From: Physcomitrium patens
Lineage: Eukaryota > Streptophyta > Bryopsida > Funariales > Funariaceae
Length of the DNA stretch: 64,000 nt
Direction of reading: 5' to 3'
Assembly: GCF_000002425.4 (NCBI RefSeq)
Contig: NC_037257.1
Location: 15,786,847-15,850,846 of the forward strand
Shown piece after piece: positions 1 to 11,336 of this stretch. Position 1 is the stretch's first letter; each line of letters starts with the position of its first letter. A program made the position numbers and the translations under genes. The notes beneath the pieces were generated by a model, which saw nothing but the letters and a program-made list of their open reading frames with translations, was not told the DNA's origin and made no database searches.

Positions 1-1379
1 AAAAAGTGGTGAAGAGGCAGTCAGCGCTTGTCTAGACGTAGCTTGGACTGTTTTCCCAGTTGTCTAGTTGATAATTGAATTGTGAAGAGATTGTTATTTA
101 GCTTTATTAATTATGTTTTAATTTCTTCACATCCTATTATCCATGTTGTTGAAGGAATCTTAGGAGTGCTTAGTTATAAACCACAATTTTAAACTATTGA
201 CAAAAAAACAACTCTCTTGTTTAGACAACCAAAGTATTGTTTTCTGAACTTTGTTTCTTGGTTCATGTTTTTAATTGATGGAAATCTATTCAAGAGTCTA
301 AAACGGCTATGCATTTTAAATAAAATTTATTTGGATATTTTGAGATTAATAAACATTTAACTTGTATAATAATTAAAACAAATATCCTAAAACATAGTTT
401 TAGATGATTTATATTTGAATTTCTACCATTTACTACACAATTGATAAAATAAATTTATCCAATTTTTTTTTATCAGCAATCTTTGTTAGAAAGTATTAAA
501 GAGTCTAAAAATACACCCATCATTGGTTATAAGTATTGCACATAAATTAAACAACAAACCTTAAACTCTAAAAAATAAGCATAAATTAAAATACATCTGA
601 GATTTGAATAAAAAATATATTGAAAACTATGATATGTTCAATTTATAATTTTTTAAATATTTCTTGTAGAAAAAAAAGAGAGGATATTTTAGCAAAAAAA
701 TATAAATAAATAAATTAGTAAGTAAAATAAAATATAAAAAAATCCTTGTACTAGTCAAGTTTGATCTTATGTTTAATCTACTAAAGTAGTAATTGAAATT
801 TTACCGAAATACCTATAAAAAAAAAGTTTATACTAAGCAAATCCTTGAATAAACAAAGAAAAAAAAATATCTTAAAAAATTAAATTATTGAAGGATTTAA
901 GAATTATTTTTATGCCCAAAAATCATATCTATTAAATAAAATAGCCCCAATATAAGAAAAGAAGACAAATAAGTCTCTTGATTGGTAAAATCTAGTAACA
1001 AGAGAATAGGGGTGAATGAGGGGTTGGAGAAGTGAGAGTGGTAGAGATCTAGGTACTTAACATTACACATTAATATTATATATATATATAAAACCAAAAA
1101 TCCATGTCATTATCTACCAAAAAGAGATAAAAATTTAATTTATTGTTGCTAAGTCAAAAATTGACTACTTTTAAAGAAAATATTGATCAAGAAAAAAAAA
1201 AGTATTTATGTATAATAATAGAATCATTTATTTTTCTTCATTTTTATTAGCATAGATAATTTTTATTTATTACAAAAATTATAATAAATAAATTAAAGAA
1301 TTTTGAAATAAACTACTTTTATAGTGCTATTTTTGTCTTCATTATTTTTAAGATATAGGATCTTGATTGTATTTTAAAA
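1..1379. other. AT-rich sequence, nothing recognised
   Basis: Very AT-rich DNA with long A and T runs. Only the first 60 or so bases are less AT-rich. Six-frame reading gives only short chance frames without recognisable motifs. It may be decayed transposon sequence belonging to the Helitron remnant that follows, but nothing supports this directly. Confidence 0.5.
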
Positions 1380-2235
1380 AATACATTGTAAAAGTACAAC
1401 ACATAATTATTTATATACAAATATGAGACTTCTAAGATCTATTTTTATATTCTTTAATGATTGTCTTTTAGATTTATTAATAGTCATTATAAATCCTACC
1501 TATATTGGATACTTTGTTCCAACTTGAATAATATCTTTACAAGAGATAGACATAATATAATCCTTAGAAGAAAAATGAATTGTTCTTCATAGTCTTCAAA
1601 TAAATATCTTGCTTCTATAAGACAATCATTAATCTACATAATGACTAAATTTGATCTATTACAAAATCCTTCATATAGAGAATATTTTTGTAATAATATA
1701 ATAGAACATCTAATCTTTAGCTCTAAAGTAAATGGTAGCAATGGAAATAGACTTAAGCTATTCAAATATTTGGTTAGATAACAATTACCATTGTAAGTAC
1801 CATCTTCTATAATTACTATATCTGCATTGAGATAAACACATGAAATTCCAAAAAATCTCCTTATAGCATGCTTATTTAGATCATCAACATTGTAATTTTA
1901 TATAGATAAAGTATACCTAAGGGTAAAATATTCATCTTCAATACATAGTTTAGTAGATTATTTGATGTCAAACCTACTTTCGTATATTTTGGAATAATCA
2001 TTATATTTCTTAATGTATCTGAAATTCTTAATCCATTTCCAATTTGCAGATGAAAACTAATTTTAAATATATTAAAAATAAATATTATATCTTATAAAAT
2101 AGCTTTTAGAAGTATTTTCTATTGTTTGTAATTCTTCTAAACGTTGATTCTATTCTTTGTTATTCTCTAATAATTCCATTTCTAAGCATACACTCTTAAA
2201 ATTTGATTGGAGTACTTTATTAATAATACAAAGAT
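1380..2235 (-). mobile_element. Helitron remnant: PIF1-like helicase C-terminal region
   Basis: Reading the minus strand, pieces in changing frames follow the order of the C-terminal half of Helitron Rep/helicase proteins: HLQIGNG (about 2,030-2,060), VYLNADIVI (about 1,815-1,850), LPFTLELKI with IILLQKYSLYEGFCN (about 1,650-1,745, matching the usual LELKVGAPIMLLRNLDP...GLCNGTRL block), and INKSKRQSLKNIKIDL (about 1,440-1,487, matching the INKSQGQSLKNVGIDL helicase motif). Stops and frame changes are frequent, so it is dead. The helicase would unwind DNA during rolling-circle transposition. The matching N-terminal domain lies at 3,771-4,205 on the same strand, and an A2-type LTR separates them. 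A host PIF1 helicase is unlikely, given the Helitron N-domain beside it. Confidence 0.72.
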
Positions 2236-2239
2236 CTTC

Positions 2240-3770
2240 AAATAAATATGGTCTATGTACCATTATTGGAAGAAGTTAAAGTTAGAATCTTTTTCCCATA
2301 TTAAGATCAAAAAAATATAACCTTCTAATTACAAATCTATATTGTCTTATTGTCTACTTTAAGATAATATAGATTTTGTATTAAGATTTAAAAAAAGTAT
2401 TTAAGATTTAAATAATATTTTTAAATAAACACAATATTTTATATTAAATAATATTTTTAAAGAAATACAAAGAAATCCTAAGTAAATCCTAACCAAATCC
2501 TAACCAAATCCTAAACATTCCTAAAGAAATCCTAATTAAATCCTAAAAAAATCCTAAAATTTATTTTAAAACTTCTAAATAAATTCTAATAAAATTTTAA
2601 ACAAATCTTTAAACAATTCTAATAAAATCTTAATAAAATTAAAATTTTTTTTAATGAAATTCTAAAAAAATCATAAATAAATTCTAAATAAATTCTAATA
2701 AAATCTTAACCAAATTCTAAGTAAATTCTAACTAAATCTTAACCAAATCCTAATTATATTTCTAAAATAGTCTTAAAATTTTGATAACTATTAATTAAAT
2801 TTTTGATCTTAACTACAGCTTTTTATACATTTTAATCTTCAAGCAAACATTAAGTACAAAAAAATTGAAAAAAAAATTAAATATAAAAATTAAGAAAAAT
2901 AGCTTCTAATATTTTTGGATATTGGCTATCTTCTTTTTTCAATCTTGATGTTGATCTTCTAGTACCAATTAATCTTTGTTGAATTATTAAATTATTCTTT
3001 GAATTGAAAAAAAATACAAGAATCCAAGTTTTATTTCCCTTCACAAAATTTTGCTTCAATTAAATAAGAAAATTTCTCAAGATCTTAAAAAATCTCATCA
3101 ATCTGAAAAATCAAATATAGAAGTTTGTAATTTAATCAAATTTTAATATCCTTCAATTTTACCATTCAATTGATCTAGAATGTATAAAATAAGTTCAAGA
3201 ATTTTTTTTATGATCTCAATATATTTTATTCTTTCATCTCTTAAAATATTCACAAAATTTTGAAGTACGTAAATCTCTTTTTATTTTTTAAAATCCAAAA
3301 TCATTAAAAATACCTCTTCTTTTGAAAAATTCTCAAAAGCTCAAAATTAATTTAAATTACTTAAAACCAATGATAAAAAAATCTCTTAATTTTTTTTCCA
3401 TAATCTTATTCTTTAATTAGAAAAAGAATCTTAGAATCACTATAGGAGCATGGTTTTGTACTACACAATTTGATTTCAACCATACTTCACAACCAATCCT
3501 CTTTAGGTATCAATGCTTGATTTCTTATAATAATTTTTGGTACAAAATATTCTTATTTTTTTTCTATAGATGCCTATATTATTTATTTTTTTAAATTATT
3601 TATTTTATTTTATTTATAGACATATAAAATAATTATAAGTTTTTTTTATAAAAAAAAAATGTTAATACTAAATAGTTTTACTATCTTTATATCCTTTACT
3701 TGTATTTTGCTATTTTATTTTTTAATTAGATTCTTTTATAATAGAATCTATATTTTTTTTACCATATAGA
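2240..3770 (-). mobile_element. Old LTR of the A2 type, inserted in the Helitron
   Basis: The segment matches, in the same order and orientation, the better-kept A2 solo LTR at 15,575-17,367. Shared landmarks are an AAATCCTAA-rich array, then a stretch reading GATCTTAACT with CAAAAAAATTGAAA, then a block around 3,455-3,520, and an ATGCCTATAT block near 3,565. It has no coding capacity and is strongly decayed. Its ends are estimated from where similarity to the Helitron resumes; no target duplication was found. Confidence 0.6.
2465..2775. repeat. Degenerate AAATCCTAA array (telomere-like)
   Basis: Imperfect tandem copies of about 9-11 bases around AAATCCTAA, close to the plant telomere unit CCCTAAA but mostly one base off and irregular in spacing. 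It is an internal part of the A2-type LTR, since the same array occurs at the same relative place at 15,870-16,265 and, reversed, at 7,615-7,800. Confidence 0.7.
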
Positions 3771-4205
3771 ATCTTCTTATAATACAACTATAAGCTATGA
3801 AATTGGTTGCATTATCATTTGAATAAAAAATTACTTGTTTCATTCCACAGTACAAAGTTTTACACAAACCTCAATGTTAATATGCTACTCATAATTATTT
3901 TAAAATTTAGATTATATAGAACAAAATTTTAATTATCTACAATATAATTGCTAATGTTGAAAGCTCTTCCATCATACTTTCCATGATATTGGAGAAAATC
4001 ATCACCATCAATTGATGTTATTTTTTTGATATTATTTTGGATATTTTTTGACATATTCTATCTATCATGTATAGAACTTGCATATTTTGAATTCTATATA
4101 GATTATGAAATATGCAAGTGCTAATTATTTCAAATAATAATGGATCTTCTTTCTTAATAAAAATCTATGTACAAATAATCATATTGACATAGGCTGGATT
4201 TTTTA
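3771..4205 (-). mobile_element. Helitron remnant: N-terminal (Helitron_like_N) domain
   Basis: The minus strand reads SIDGDDFLQYHGKYDGRAF, then IVDN, VLYNLNFK and HINIEVC (about 3,860-4,060). This follows the Helitron N-domain pattern of a YPIYRRR...G block, a DNRWVVPYN block and the hallmark HINVEVC. There are several frame changes and stops. The distance to the helicase part, once the A2 LTR is discounted, is far shorter than in a whole Helitron, so a large internal part is missing. Confidence 0.62.
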
Positions 4206-4216
4206 TTTTTTTATTT

Positions 4217-4218
<2 letters not shown>

Positions 4219-4252
<34 letters not shown>
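4219..4252. repeat. TA dinucleotide microsatellite
   Basis: About 17 uninterrupted AT/TA steps lying between the Helitron remnant and the C-type fragment. Confidence 0.95.
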
Positions 4253-4254
<2 letters not shown>

Positions 4255-4274
4255 ATGATATAAATAAAAAAAAA

Positions 4275-4810
4275 CCAAAGGATCAATAAATTCTTGTGTT
4301 ACTTAAAAAAAATAGATAATCATCCAAAGATGGTATAATATTGAACTAAAATAGCTATTGCTAAAGACAAAATACTAGAGTCTCTTGAAATAAGACTAAG
4401 AAGAAGAAAGTCATTAACAAGATTGAAGTAGGCTTTACTTTTGCTTCAATGTATATTGTCTAATTAGAAGCTATGTGGTGATGTTTTGTAGGACCTTAGA
4501 TATGTGTCTAACTTGTGAGCTAAATTTCTTGTATGTGCACCACATGATTAGCTTGTACTATAAGATACCAACAGAGGCGACACGTTTCTAACCTACTAAT
4601 CAACTATAAACATGTATAAAATCAAATCTACATCCATAAAGCTTCAAAAAAGCTTTGGCATAAGAAATTATCAAATATATTTACATTTAGTCTCTACTTA
4701 ATATTTCTTATTTAAAAAAAATATGTATATCTATGATATTATCCTTCCTTTTAGAAATAGGTTCTACAAAGAGTAATAATTATATGTTGATGAAGTTGAA
4801 GATACGAATA
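4275..4810 (-). mobile_element. C-type chromovirus fragment (3' LTR plus a little interior)
   Basis: The reverse complement matches the C1 LTR (10,561-11,124 and 18,192-18,752) along most of its length, including the GGCTATTGCC block and the GGCTATGTGG block. At its high-coordinate side it continues into a purine-tract-like stretch and about 70 bases of pre-LTR sequence as in C1. It is therefore the 3' end of a minus-strand copy, strongly diverged and much older than C1. Confidence 0.6.
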
Positions 4811-4879
4811 ATTATATTAATGACATACTATGATCTTTATTTCCTTTAAAGATGGTTGATAAGTGCTTTCAACTATTCT

Positions 4880-6545
4880 TAATGTCTTATACTAGGTATT
4901 ATAGAAAAATTTATTCTAATAATTATTTAAATAATATAAATAGGTAGAAATAAGCAAAAGAAAATTAATTTCATAATATCTAGTAGAAAAGCTTTCTAAA
5001 AGCTCTATAAATGTAGTTTCATCTTTATACATGTCTATAGGTGATTAATAGGTTAAAAACTTGGTCAAAAAGTTAGCCATGTATTACACATATTAGTAGC
5101 TTGTGGTATAAGCTAACAATGTCATGGACATATAAAAAACTTGTCTTGTAAAATAAGACATATATTCTATAAATTGGACACATATTCATATAAAACGTTG
5201 CTATGTAGCTCCTAGGTAGATAGTATATATAGAGGCAAGAATGAAGTCTTTTTTTATTCTTGTCAATTCAATTCTTGTTTTTAATTTAGTTTTAAGAGTT
5301 TTTAGATTTCTAGTCTTTAGCAATAGCCATTCTAGTTTCTTTTTGAATAAATATGCTTTCTTACTATTATTTTTTCATCTCTCTTTGATTCATATTTTAG
5401 TTATTTATGTATTTATTTTTGGATTTTTATCTTTGATAGTTTGATAAGAGTGCTAATTTATTGTTTTTGTCTTATTTTTAGAAGTGAATAGATTATTTTT
5501 ATTTATTTTTTTTGTATTTCTAAGATTACAAACTATCTACATTGAATTAATATTTATTTTTTTAAACTAATTTTTTTCTTAAAGAGAGTGGACTATTCTT
5601 CTTTGTAGAAATTTTTATTTGAAATTAGAAGTTGCAGATTACTCTCCTTTAATTTGATCTCTAGATTTATGAAAAATACCTTAAAGAAGTTAATATTATA
5701 GGCTTAGATCTTTTCTTATTTGTGAATGAATCAATCAAGTTACTTATCAATTATACCTATTAGATTCAATAAAGATACATTCAATATTCTATATATCTCT
5801 TTTTGAACCATACAAGATAATAGATATACCAAGAAAATAATAAGTGCCACCTCTTCCTATAGAAGTAAACAATAATAAAGAATTTGAAGTCAAAAGAGTT
5901 GTAAATTCAAGGTGGCACTAAAATAGGTTTGAATAAATTTTTTATTAGTGCGGATATGATATTAGTAAATACATATGTGAGTCAGTCAAGAATCTTATAA
6001 ATATAGCAATAAATGTTGATATTTTTTATTAATAATATCCATCAAAATCAAGACAAAAGATAATAAATCTTTGTTATAAAAGAACTACAATTTAGGAAAG
6101 TTTTCATTCAACCTTTTATTCTTGTTTGTAATTTTTGTATATTTGTAGTGCTAAAGAGATGGAGAATCAACAACCAACAAATTCAACTCAAGAGCCATTA
6201 TTTGCTAATTTATCAGATAAGATATTATAATTATTACAGCCTTTAAGATGATATAATTAAAATGAAGAGCTTTAAGAATGACATGTTTGGTATCATAACT
6301 TTAGAGGAAAATACTAATGTTTGGTGATTTTATTAGAGGTAGGAATGAATCTTGATAGTATTACAAATGTTTTGTTTGAAAGAAGTTATGAAAGCTTTAA
6401 TACTAATCAAATAACATAATAATATTTTTATTCTAAAATAGGACATTATTAGTGGTTGAAGAGACGTATCAATTATTTTTGAAAAAAATAATGAATAGAA
6501 TATATCACAAATATAATTTGTCACATACTAGACTTTATATATATG
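4880..6545 (+). mobile_element. C-type chromovirus, internally reduced copy
   Basis: A plus-strand C1-like LTR (about 4,880-5,450, with the conserved GTATATATAGAG promoter block near 5,223) and a leader (to about 5,700) are followed directly by the equivalent of the chromodomain (about 5,790-6,040) and of the extra frame found after it in C1 (about 6,150-6,540). Gag and most of pol are absent. It is highly diverged. It shows that the extra frame was already part of the family when this old copy inserted. Confidence 0.62.
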
Positions 6546-7614
6546 TGATCACCATTGTTGTGATGTAATATGGCAAATAAATGAAAGAGAGAAGAAAAAA
6601 TTATATTATAAATGATTTTATTTTAAAATATTATATCAAATTATCTTAAAAATATAGATAATAGTAAAAAATATAGTAAAACTAAAAAATACTAATATTG
6701 CTCTGTTACAAAATAGGCTTCTATTTATTTTGTAGGACCATAAATAAGAAAGAAAAAAATATTGAGAAATTAAATAATATAGAAATATATAAGAAAAAAA
6801 AATTAAAGTAGATTTTAGAAAAATTTACCATAAAAAATCAAAATTTGATATCCAAAGATGACTAGTTGTCAAAATTAGATTGTAAGGTACAATATCATGC
6901 ACCTATAATACTTTAGGATTCTATAATAAATTAAAGAGTAGAATTTGAGAGTAGAATTAGGAAGATATTTTTAGATATTAATTTCATATTATTTGAATAA
7001 ATATTGAGATTTTGAAAAATTTTAAAAGTTAATAATGTTCTTGGTGGAATTAGGGTTTAAAAAATAAAAATATTTTTATAAATTTGAAGGTTTCTTGAGA
7101 TTCGTAGTATGTATATGGATGAAATTTAGAAATTATGTTGATGTATTAGTTATTATTATATATACAAATTTTAATATCAATCAAATAATTAAATTGAAGT
7201 ATACAAAGATTTTTATAGGTTGAGGTCTTAAAAATTGGAATTTGAGGATTAGTGACTATTTCTAAGATCTTCAATAATTACTCAATTTGATTGAAGTTTA
7301 TTTTTTTATATGGATATTAGACTTAATTCTCAACATTTAAACTAAAATTTGAGAGCAATTCAAAAATTCAAAAAGGAGATATTAGTACTAGAAGTTCAAT
7401 ATTTAGGTTGGAGTAAGAAGCCGTGCAATACCTAATTGGATTATCTTGGATTTCTCTCAATTGATAGGTGCAATTGATTTCATCTTTTTTTTACTTGTTT
7501 CTAACTAAGATATTAAGTATTATGAAAATTTTGAATTGATATCAATAGTATGATCATTATTTGTTAAGATTCTATTTTGCTATGGAATTATTTAAGAATT
7601 TGTTTAAGATCTAA

Positions 7615-7800
7615 GATTTTATTAGGATTTGGTTTAGGATTTGGTCTTGGATTTGATTAGGATTAGGATTTATTTGGGATTTGATTTAAAATATTTAAAA
7701 TATTTATTTGGGATTTAAGATTTTATTAGGATTTGATTTAAGATTTAATTAAGGTTTAATTAGAGTTTCAATTAGAAATTGATTTAGAATTTTATTGAGA
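7615..7800. repeat. Degenerate GGATTTRG array inside the A2 LTR
   Basis: Reverse-complement version of the AAATCCTAA array, about 185 bases of irregular copies such as GGATTTGGTTTAGGATTTGG. Confidence 0.7.
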
Positions 7801-7847
7801 TTCAATTAAGATTTTAATTATGGTTAAATTAAATTTTTTATTCATAA

Positions 7848-7980
7848 TATATATATATATTTATACATTTATACATATTATACAATTAAGATTTTAATTA
7901 TGGTTAAATTAAATTTTTTATACATAATATATATATATATTTATACATAAATTTTTTATTCATACATATATATATATATT
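7848..7980. repeat. Short AT-rich tandem duplication
   Basis: A block containing AATTAAGATTTTAATTATGG followed by an ATATATATAT run occurs twice, near 7,805-7,860 and 7,883-7,940. Then comes a third TA-rich stretch. It is a local duplication within the A2 LTR. Confidence 0.6.
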
Positions 7981-8130
7981 TTTTTTGACTTCTTTTAAAT
8001 TTATCTTGATAGGTTAAAGTTTCATTGGGTTATTAGGAATTACTTGAAGTTTATGTAAGACTCTATTAGACTTGGTAGAATTATTGTTGCATTCTTATTT
8101 ATCTTCCATAGCTCAATGCTTGATGTATAT

Positions 8131-9559
8131 GAGTGTAAAATTCACTCTTCAATTCAAATTACAAGATGGCCTCAATTAAGAATTGCTTGTAATTGGTGGT
8201 ATGAAGTGGAAGTAGCAAGAACAAGAAAAAAAGAATCAAAATACAAAAACAAGTGAAACAAGTGCAATCAAGCAATTGTACACTACAAAACTAGTCACAA
8301 TCTGTTCAATGAATTTTTACCTAATAAAAAATAAAAAAATAAAAGTTAAAAATATATTTTTTAAAATTTTATTTTTTAATCTTTCTAATGGTATAAGAAA
8401 CATATAAATCCGATTTATTATATATAAGTTGAAAAAAATTAAAAATAATAAGTAAATAAATAAAAAATTAAGTAAATAATTTTTACTTCAAAGGTAACTT
8501 GTTTAAGAGATCAAGAATTCAAGCCTCAAAAAGGATCACAAGTAGTGTATCTAGGTGTCTAAGAAGGCCACAAGTCCTTAGTCTTATCTTCCTAATTACC
8601 TTTGAGGTGCTACAATCTATATGGAACTTGTGCACTTCTTTTCTTAGAACGACTATAGTAGTTGTTGGTCTTTCTATTTTCTACTAGTAAAACCAACAAT
8701 TTTATATTTTTGACTTCACCATGGTATTTAAAAATATCCAATTAGCATGGGAACCTCATGTGGCCTTCAAATCTTATACCATTTCTTCATAATGGCTTCC
8801 AAAGTGATAAAACTCATTTTTACCAAAGTCTTAGAAATTGCTCTAAAAATTCCTAAATATTTCTAAATAAATTCTAAAAATTCCTATAATAGTTCTATAA
8901 TACTGATACCAATTTAAGGCTATAATTTTCTATCTTGAAAATTTTTTATAGTAATAAAATCAATTTAAATCTACTATAAATTCTACTTTTTATATAAATA
9001 ATCAAAAAGACATGAGATTCTTATTCATGCTTTTTCTAACTACTAACTAATATTTATAGTTTTTTTTATAAATAATATGTATAGATAGAAGGCCAATATA
9101 AATATTTATCTTAATAAATAATAATCAATACTCAATAATAATAAAAAATACTAAACTAACTTAGATATTTATTTCAAAGACTTATTAAGACTCCAATTTT
9201 ACAACTAACATTCTAATTTTTATATTTTTCTAAATATTTCTATAATTTTTACCATATATTGTGGTTTTAAGTACTCTAAATGTATTTTTTTTATTTTAAA
9301 ATAATTAGTGAATCAATTTGATAATTCACAATGCATTTTCAAATAAAAATATAATGACTCAAAAACTTTTTTAATATTGATATATTTTGGAAAGATTAGT
9401 ATATTATAAATGAATTGTAGTGAATAATAATATGTGGTTTGTATAAAAAATAAAGTACTCTTTTACATCTATCAAATAAGTCCAAGTTAAAAAGAATCCA
9501 TTAGATAATTGTGGAATTATGACCAATCTAATTTGAAACATTATTAAAATATTTTCTTG
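8131..9559. other. AT-rich sequence, nothing recognised
   Basis: No protein motif or repeat family was recognised. A 62-residue frame at 8,499-8,687 has no recognisable features. Probably decayed transposon DNA; its right edge may include the 3' non-coding end of the Tc1-like element. Confidence 0.4.
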
Positions 9560-10420
9560 AAAGTGGTATCTAATTATATATCAATATTTTTTAGGACCTC
9601 TTTTGGCCTTGATAATTGCTTCCAACCTCCTATGCATACTTTTTATTAACTTTTGGTACAAAATTGCTTCAATATTATTCTATTTTGTGGTTATTCTTTT
9701 CCATAATTCTCAAGCTTCTATTGATTTTAACTTCCAGGTGTTGAATTAGCATTTGAAGTCCTTTCAAAGATATTCAATGGAATTAAGATTAGAAAATTGA
9801 GCAAGCTAATCTATTATTTTAATCCTATGATGATCAAACTACTTCCATGCTAGTTTTGAATTATGCTTGGAGTCATTTTCACATCTACTTTTTGCCATCT
9901 AATCCAAATCTATTGATTTTTGTCTTATTTGATCAAATAATCCTCTTCTAATCCTCTACAATCTATTCTTTGTACTTCAAAGCAAAATCTAAGTGTTGTT
10001 TTTGATAGCAGGTAGGTAGTAGTGATTTTTTTTATTTCATGACAGCTTTCATATTTTATTCCTTGAAAATATTTTTAATAATTTGGATTAATAGAAGATT
10101 ACTAATAATATTATTAAGATTTTTAACAATCTCAAAAGGATTTTTAGCCTATCTAGTATTGATTTGGCAAATGATTGTCTTTCATCTACTATAGTGAGCT
10201 TCTTTGATATATCTGATTCAAGATTTATTTCTATTAAAAATAATATTTTTTACTAGCCTAAAGATAGTATCTTTATTGCAAGAAAGTTTAGAAGCAATTT
10301 GGCTATAAGATTTTTGAGAATGAAGAAGAGTAGAAGTGATATTGTCTTGCAGAGAATAAGGAATGAATTTCATAGTTGTTGAAGGAATTATCAAGGATAC
10401 AAGAATCTATCAAAGAAATA
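9560..10420 (-). mobile_element. Tc1-like DNA transposon remnant (DD34E-type transposase)
   Basis: The minus strand preserves, in order, an N-terminal helix-turn-helix region with AKNPFEIVKNLNN (about 10,130), KKSLLPTCYQKQHLDFALKY (about 10,000), the first catalytic aspartate block read as SNKTKINRFGLDGKK (about 9,900; family SDETKINRFGSDG), then NDSKHNSKLAWK (about 9,855; family QDNDPKHTSK), NLNSIEYL (about 9,785; family PDLNPIEHLW, with the catalytic E) and a C-terminal AIIKAKRGPKKY (about 9,590; family AVIKAKGGPTKY). About 100 central residues between the first D block and NDSKH are missing, and there are many stops and frame changes. It is a cut-and-paste transposase fossil. Terminal inverted repeats were not identified. 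Confidence 0.78.
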
Positions 10421-10560
10421 TATCCAGATTAAAGACAAAGAATGAGATTAATGGTACAAGTATTTCCAAAGACTCCTATTTATATTTTAATGAAGGTTAC
10501 AAAAATCTAAGATATTTTGTATTAAAGTTTCTAAAAGTCTAAAGATTTTTTTGATGCCTA

Positions 10561-11124
10561 TGTATCACAAACATACTCATGTAAGCTAATAATTACATAC
10601 ACAAATAGGTGGAAGTAAGTCAAAGTAGATAAAAGTAAGTTAATTCTATAGTATTTAATATAGAAGCTTCTTAGAAGCTTCATAGATACTGCTTTGACTT
10701 CATAGGTATCTTTAATTGACTTTTTGGATTAGAAACATGGTCAGCAAGTTGGCCATGTGCCACACATGTTGTTAGCTTGAAGATGAAGCTAACTATGTGG
10801 CCCACACATAGAAAAACTTGCCTTGTAAGTCAAGGTATGTGTCCTACAAAGTCAACACATATTGGAGGTCCTATAGAATGTTGCCACATAGCCCCTAGTT
10901 AGATAGTATATATAGAGACAAGAGTGAAGCCTTCTTTGCTCTTGTCAACTCCTTTCTTGCTTCCAATCTAGTTTCAAGGGTCTCTAATTTTCTTATCTTT
11001 TGGCAATAGCCATTTCATTTTCTCTTTCAATATACATACTTGTTTATTTATATTTTGTTATCTTTCTTTGAGTGAAGGCTCACTTCTCTGAATTACTTTT
11101 TTCATCGAGTTCTTGTCCTTGATA
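10561..11124 (+). repeat. C1 5' LTR
   Basis: It starts TGTATCACAAACATACTC. It is almost collinear with the 3' LTR from position 10,577 on, up to TTCTTGTCCTTGATA. Its features include a TATA block and the HSE-like stretch GAAGCTTCTTAGAAGCTTC near 10,662. The right limit is set by where similarity with the 3' LTR stops. Confidence 0.75.
10907..10915 (+). promoter_or_regulatory. TATA box of C1 LTR
   Basis: TATATATAG within GATAGTATATATAGAGACAA. It is kept in the 3' LTR at 18,536-18,544 and in the old copy near 5,223, which supports a core promoter role. Confidence 0.6.
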
Positions 11125-11336
11125 GATTGATAAGAGTACACCTATAATATCAAAGCTTTGTCTAATCTTGATTAAGAGTGGATTATCCCTTTTTTTTGAT
11201 AATATATAAGCATATTAGAAGTTACGGATTACCCTCTTCTAAACTGATATTGTCCTTAATATTTTTTTTATTCTCAAGTCCTCTCTTCTATTTGTCTTGA
11301 GTGATATTAGACATCTTCTCTTTTCTAAGTGTTATC

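Larger units (their letters stand above)
6556..8130 (+). mobile_element. Old plus-strand A2-type LTR
   Basis: It begins TGTTGTGATGTAATATGG, close to the start of the A2 LTR at 17,367 read on the minus strand. It runs through a GGATTTGRTT-rich array (the reverse complement of AAATCCTAA) and ends near a block reading TATCTTCCATAGC that matches the other end of the 15,575-17,367 LTR. No interior follows, so it looks like a solo LTR. It is badly decayed and the ends are approximate. Confidence 0.6.

Noticed and set aside
5241-5444. 67-residue hydrophobic frame
   Set aside because: It lies in the AT-rich C-type LTR and leader; its Phe/Leu richness is explained by T-rich DNA.
8499-8687. 62-residue frame in otherwise unassigned sequence
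   Set aside because: No motif, no homologous copy elsewhere in the window and no supporting signals.
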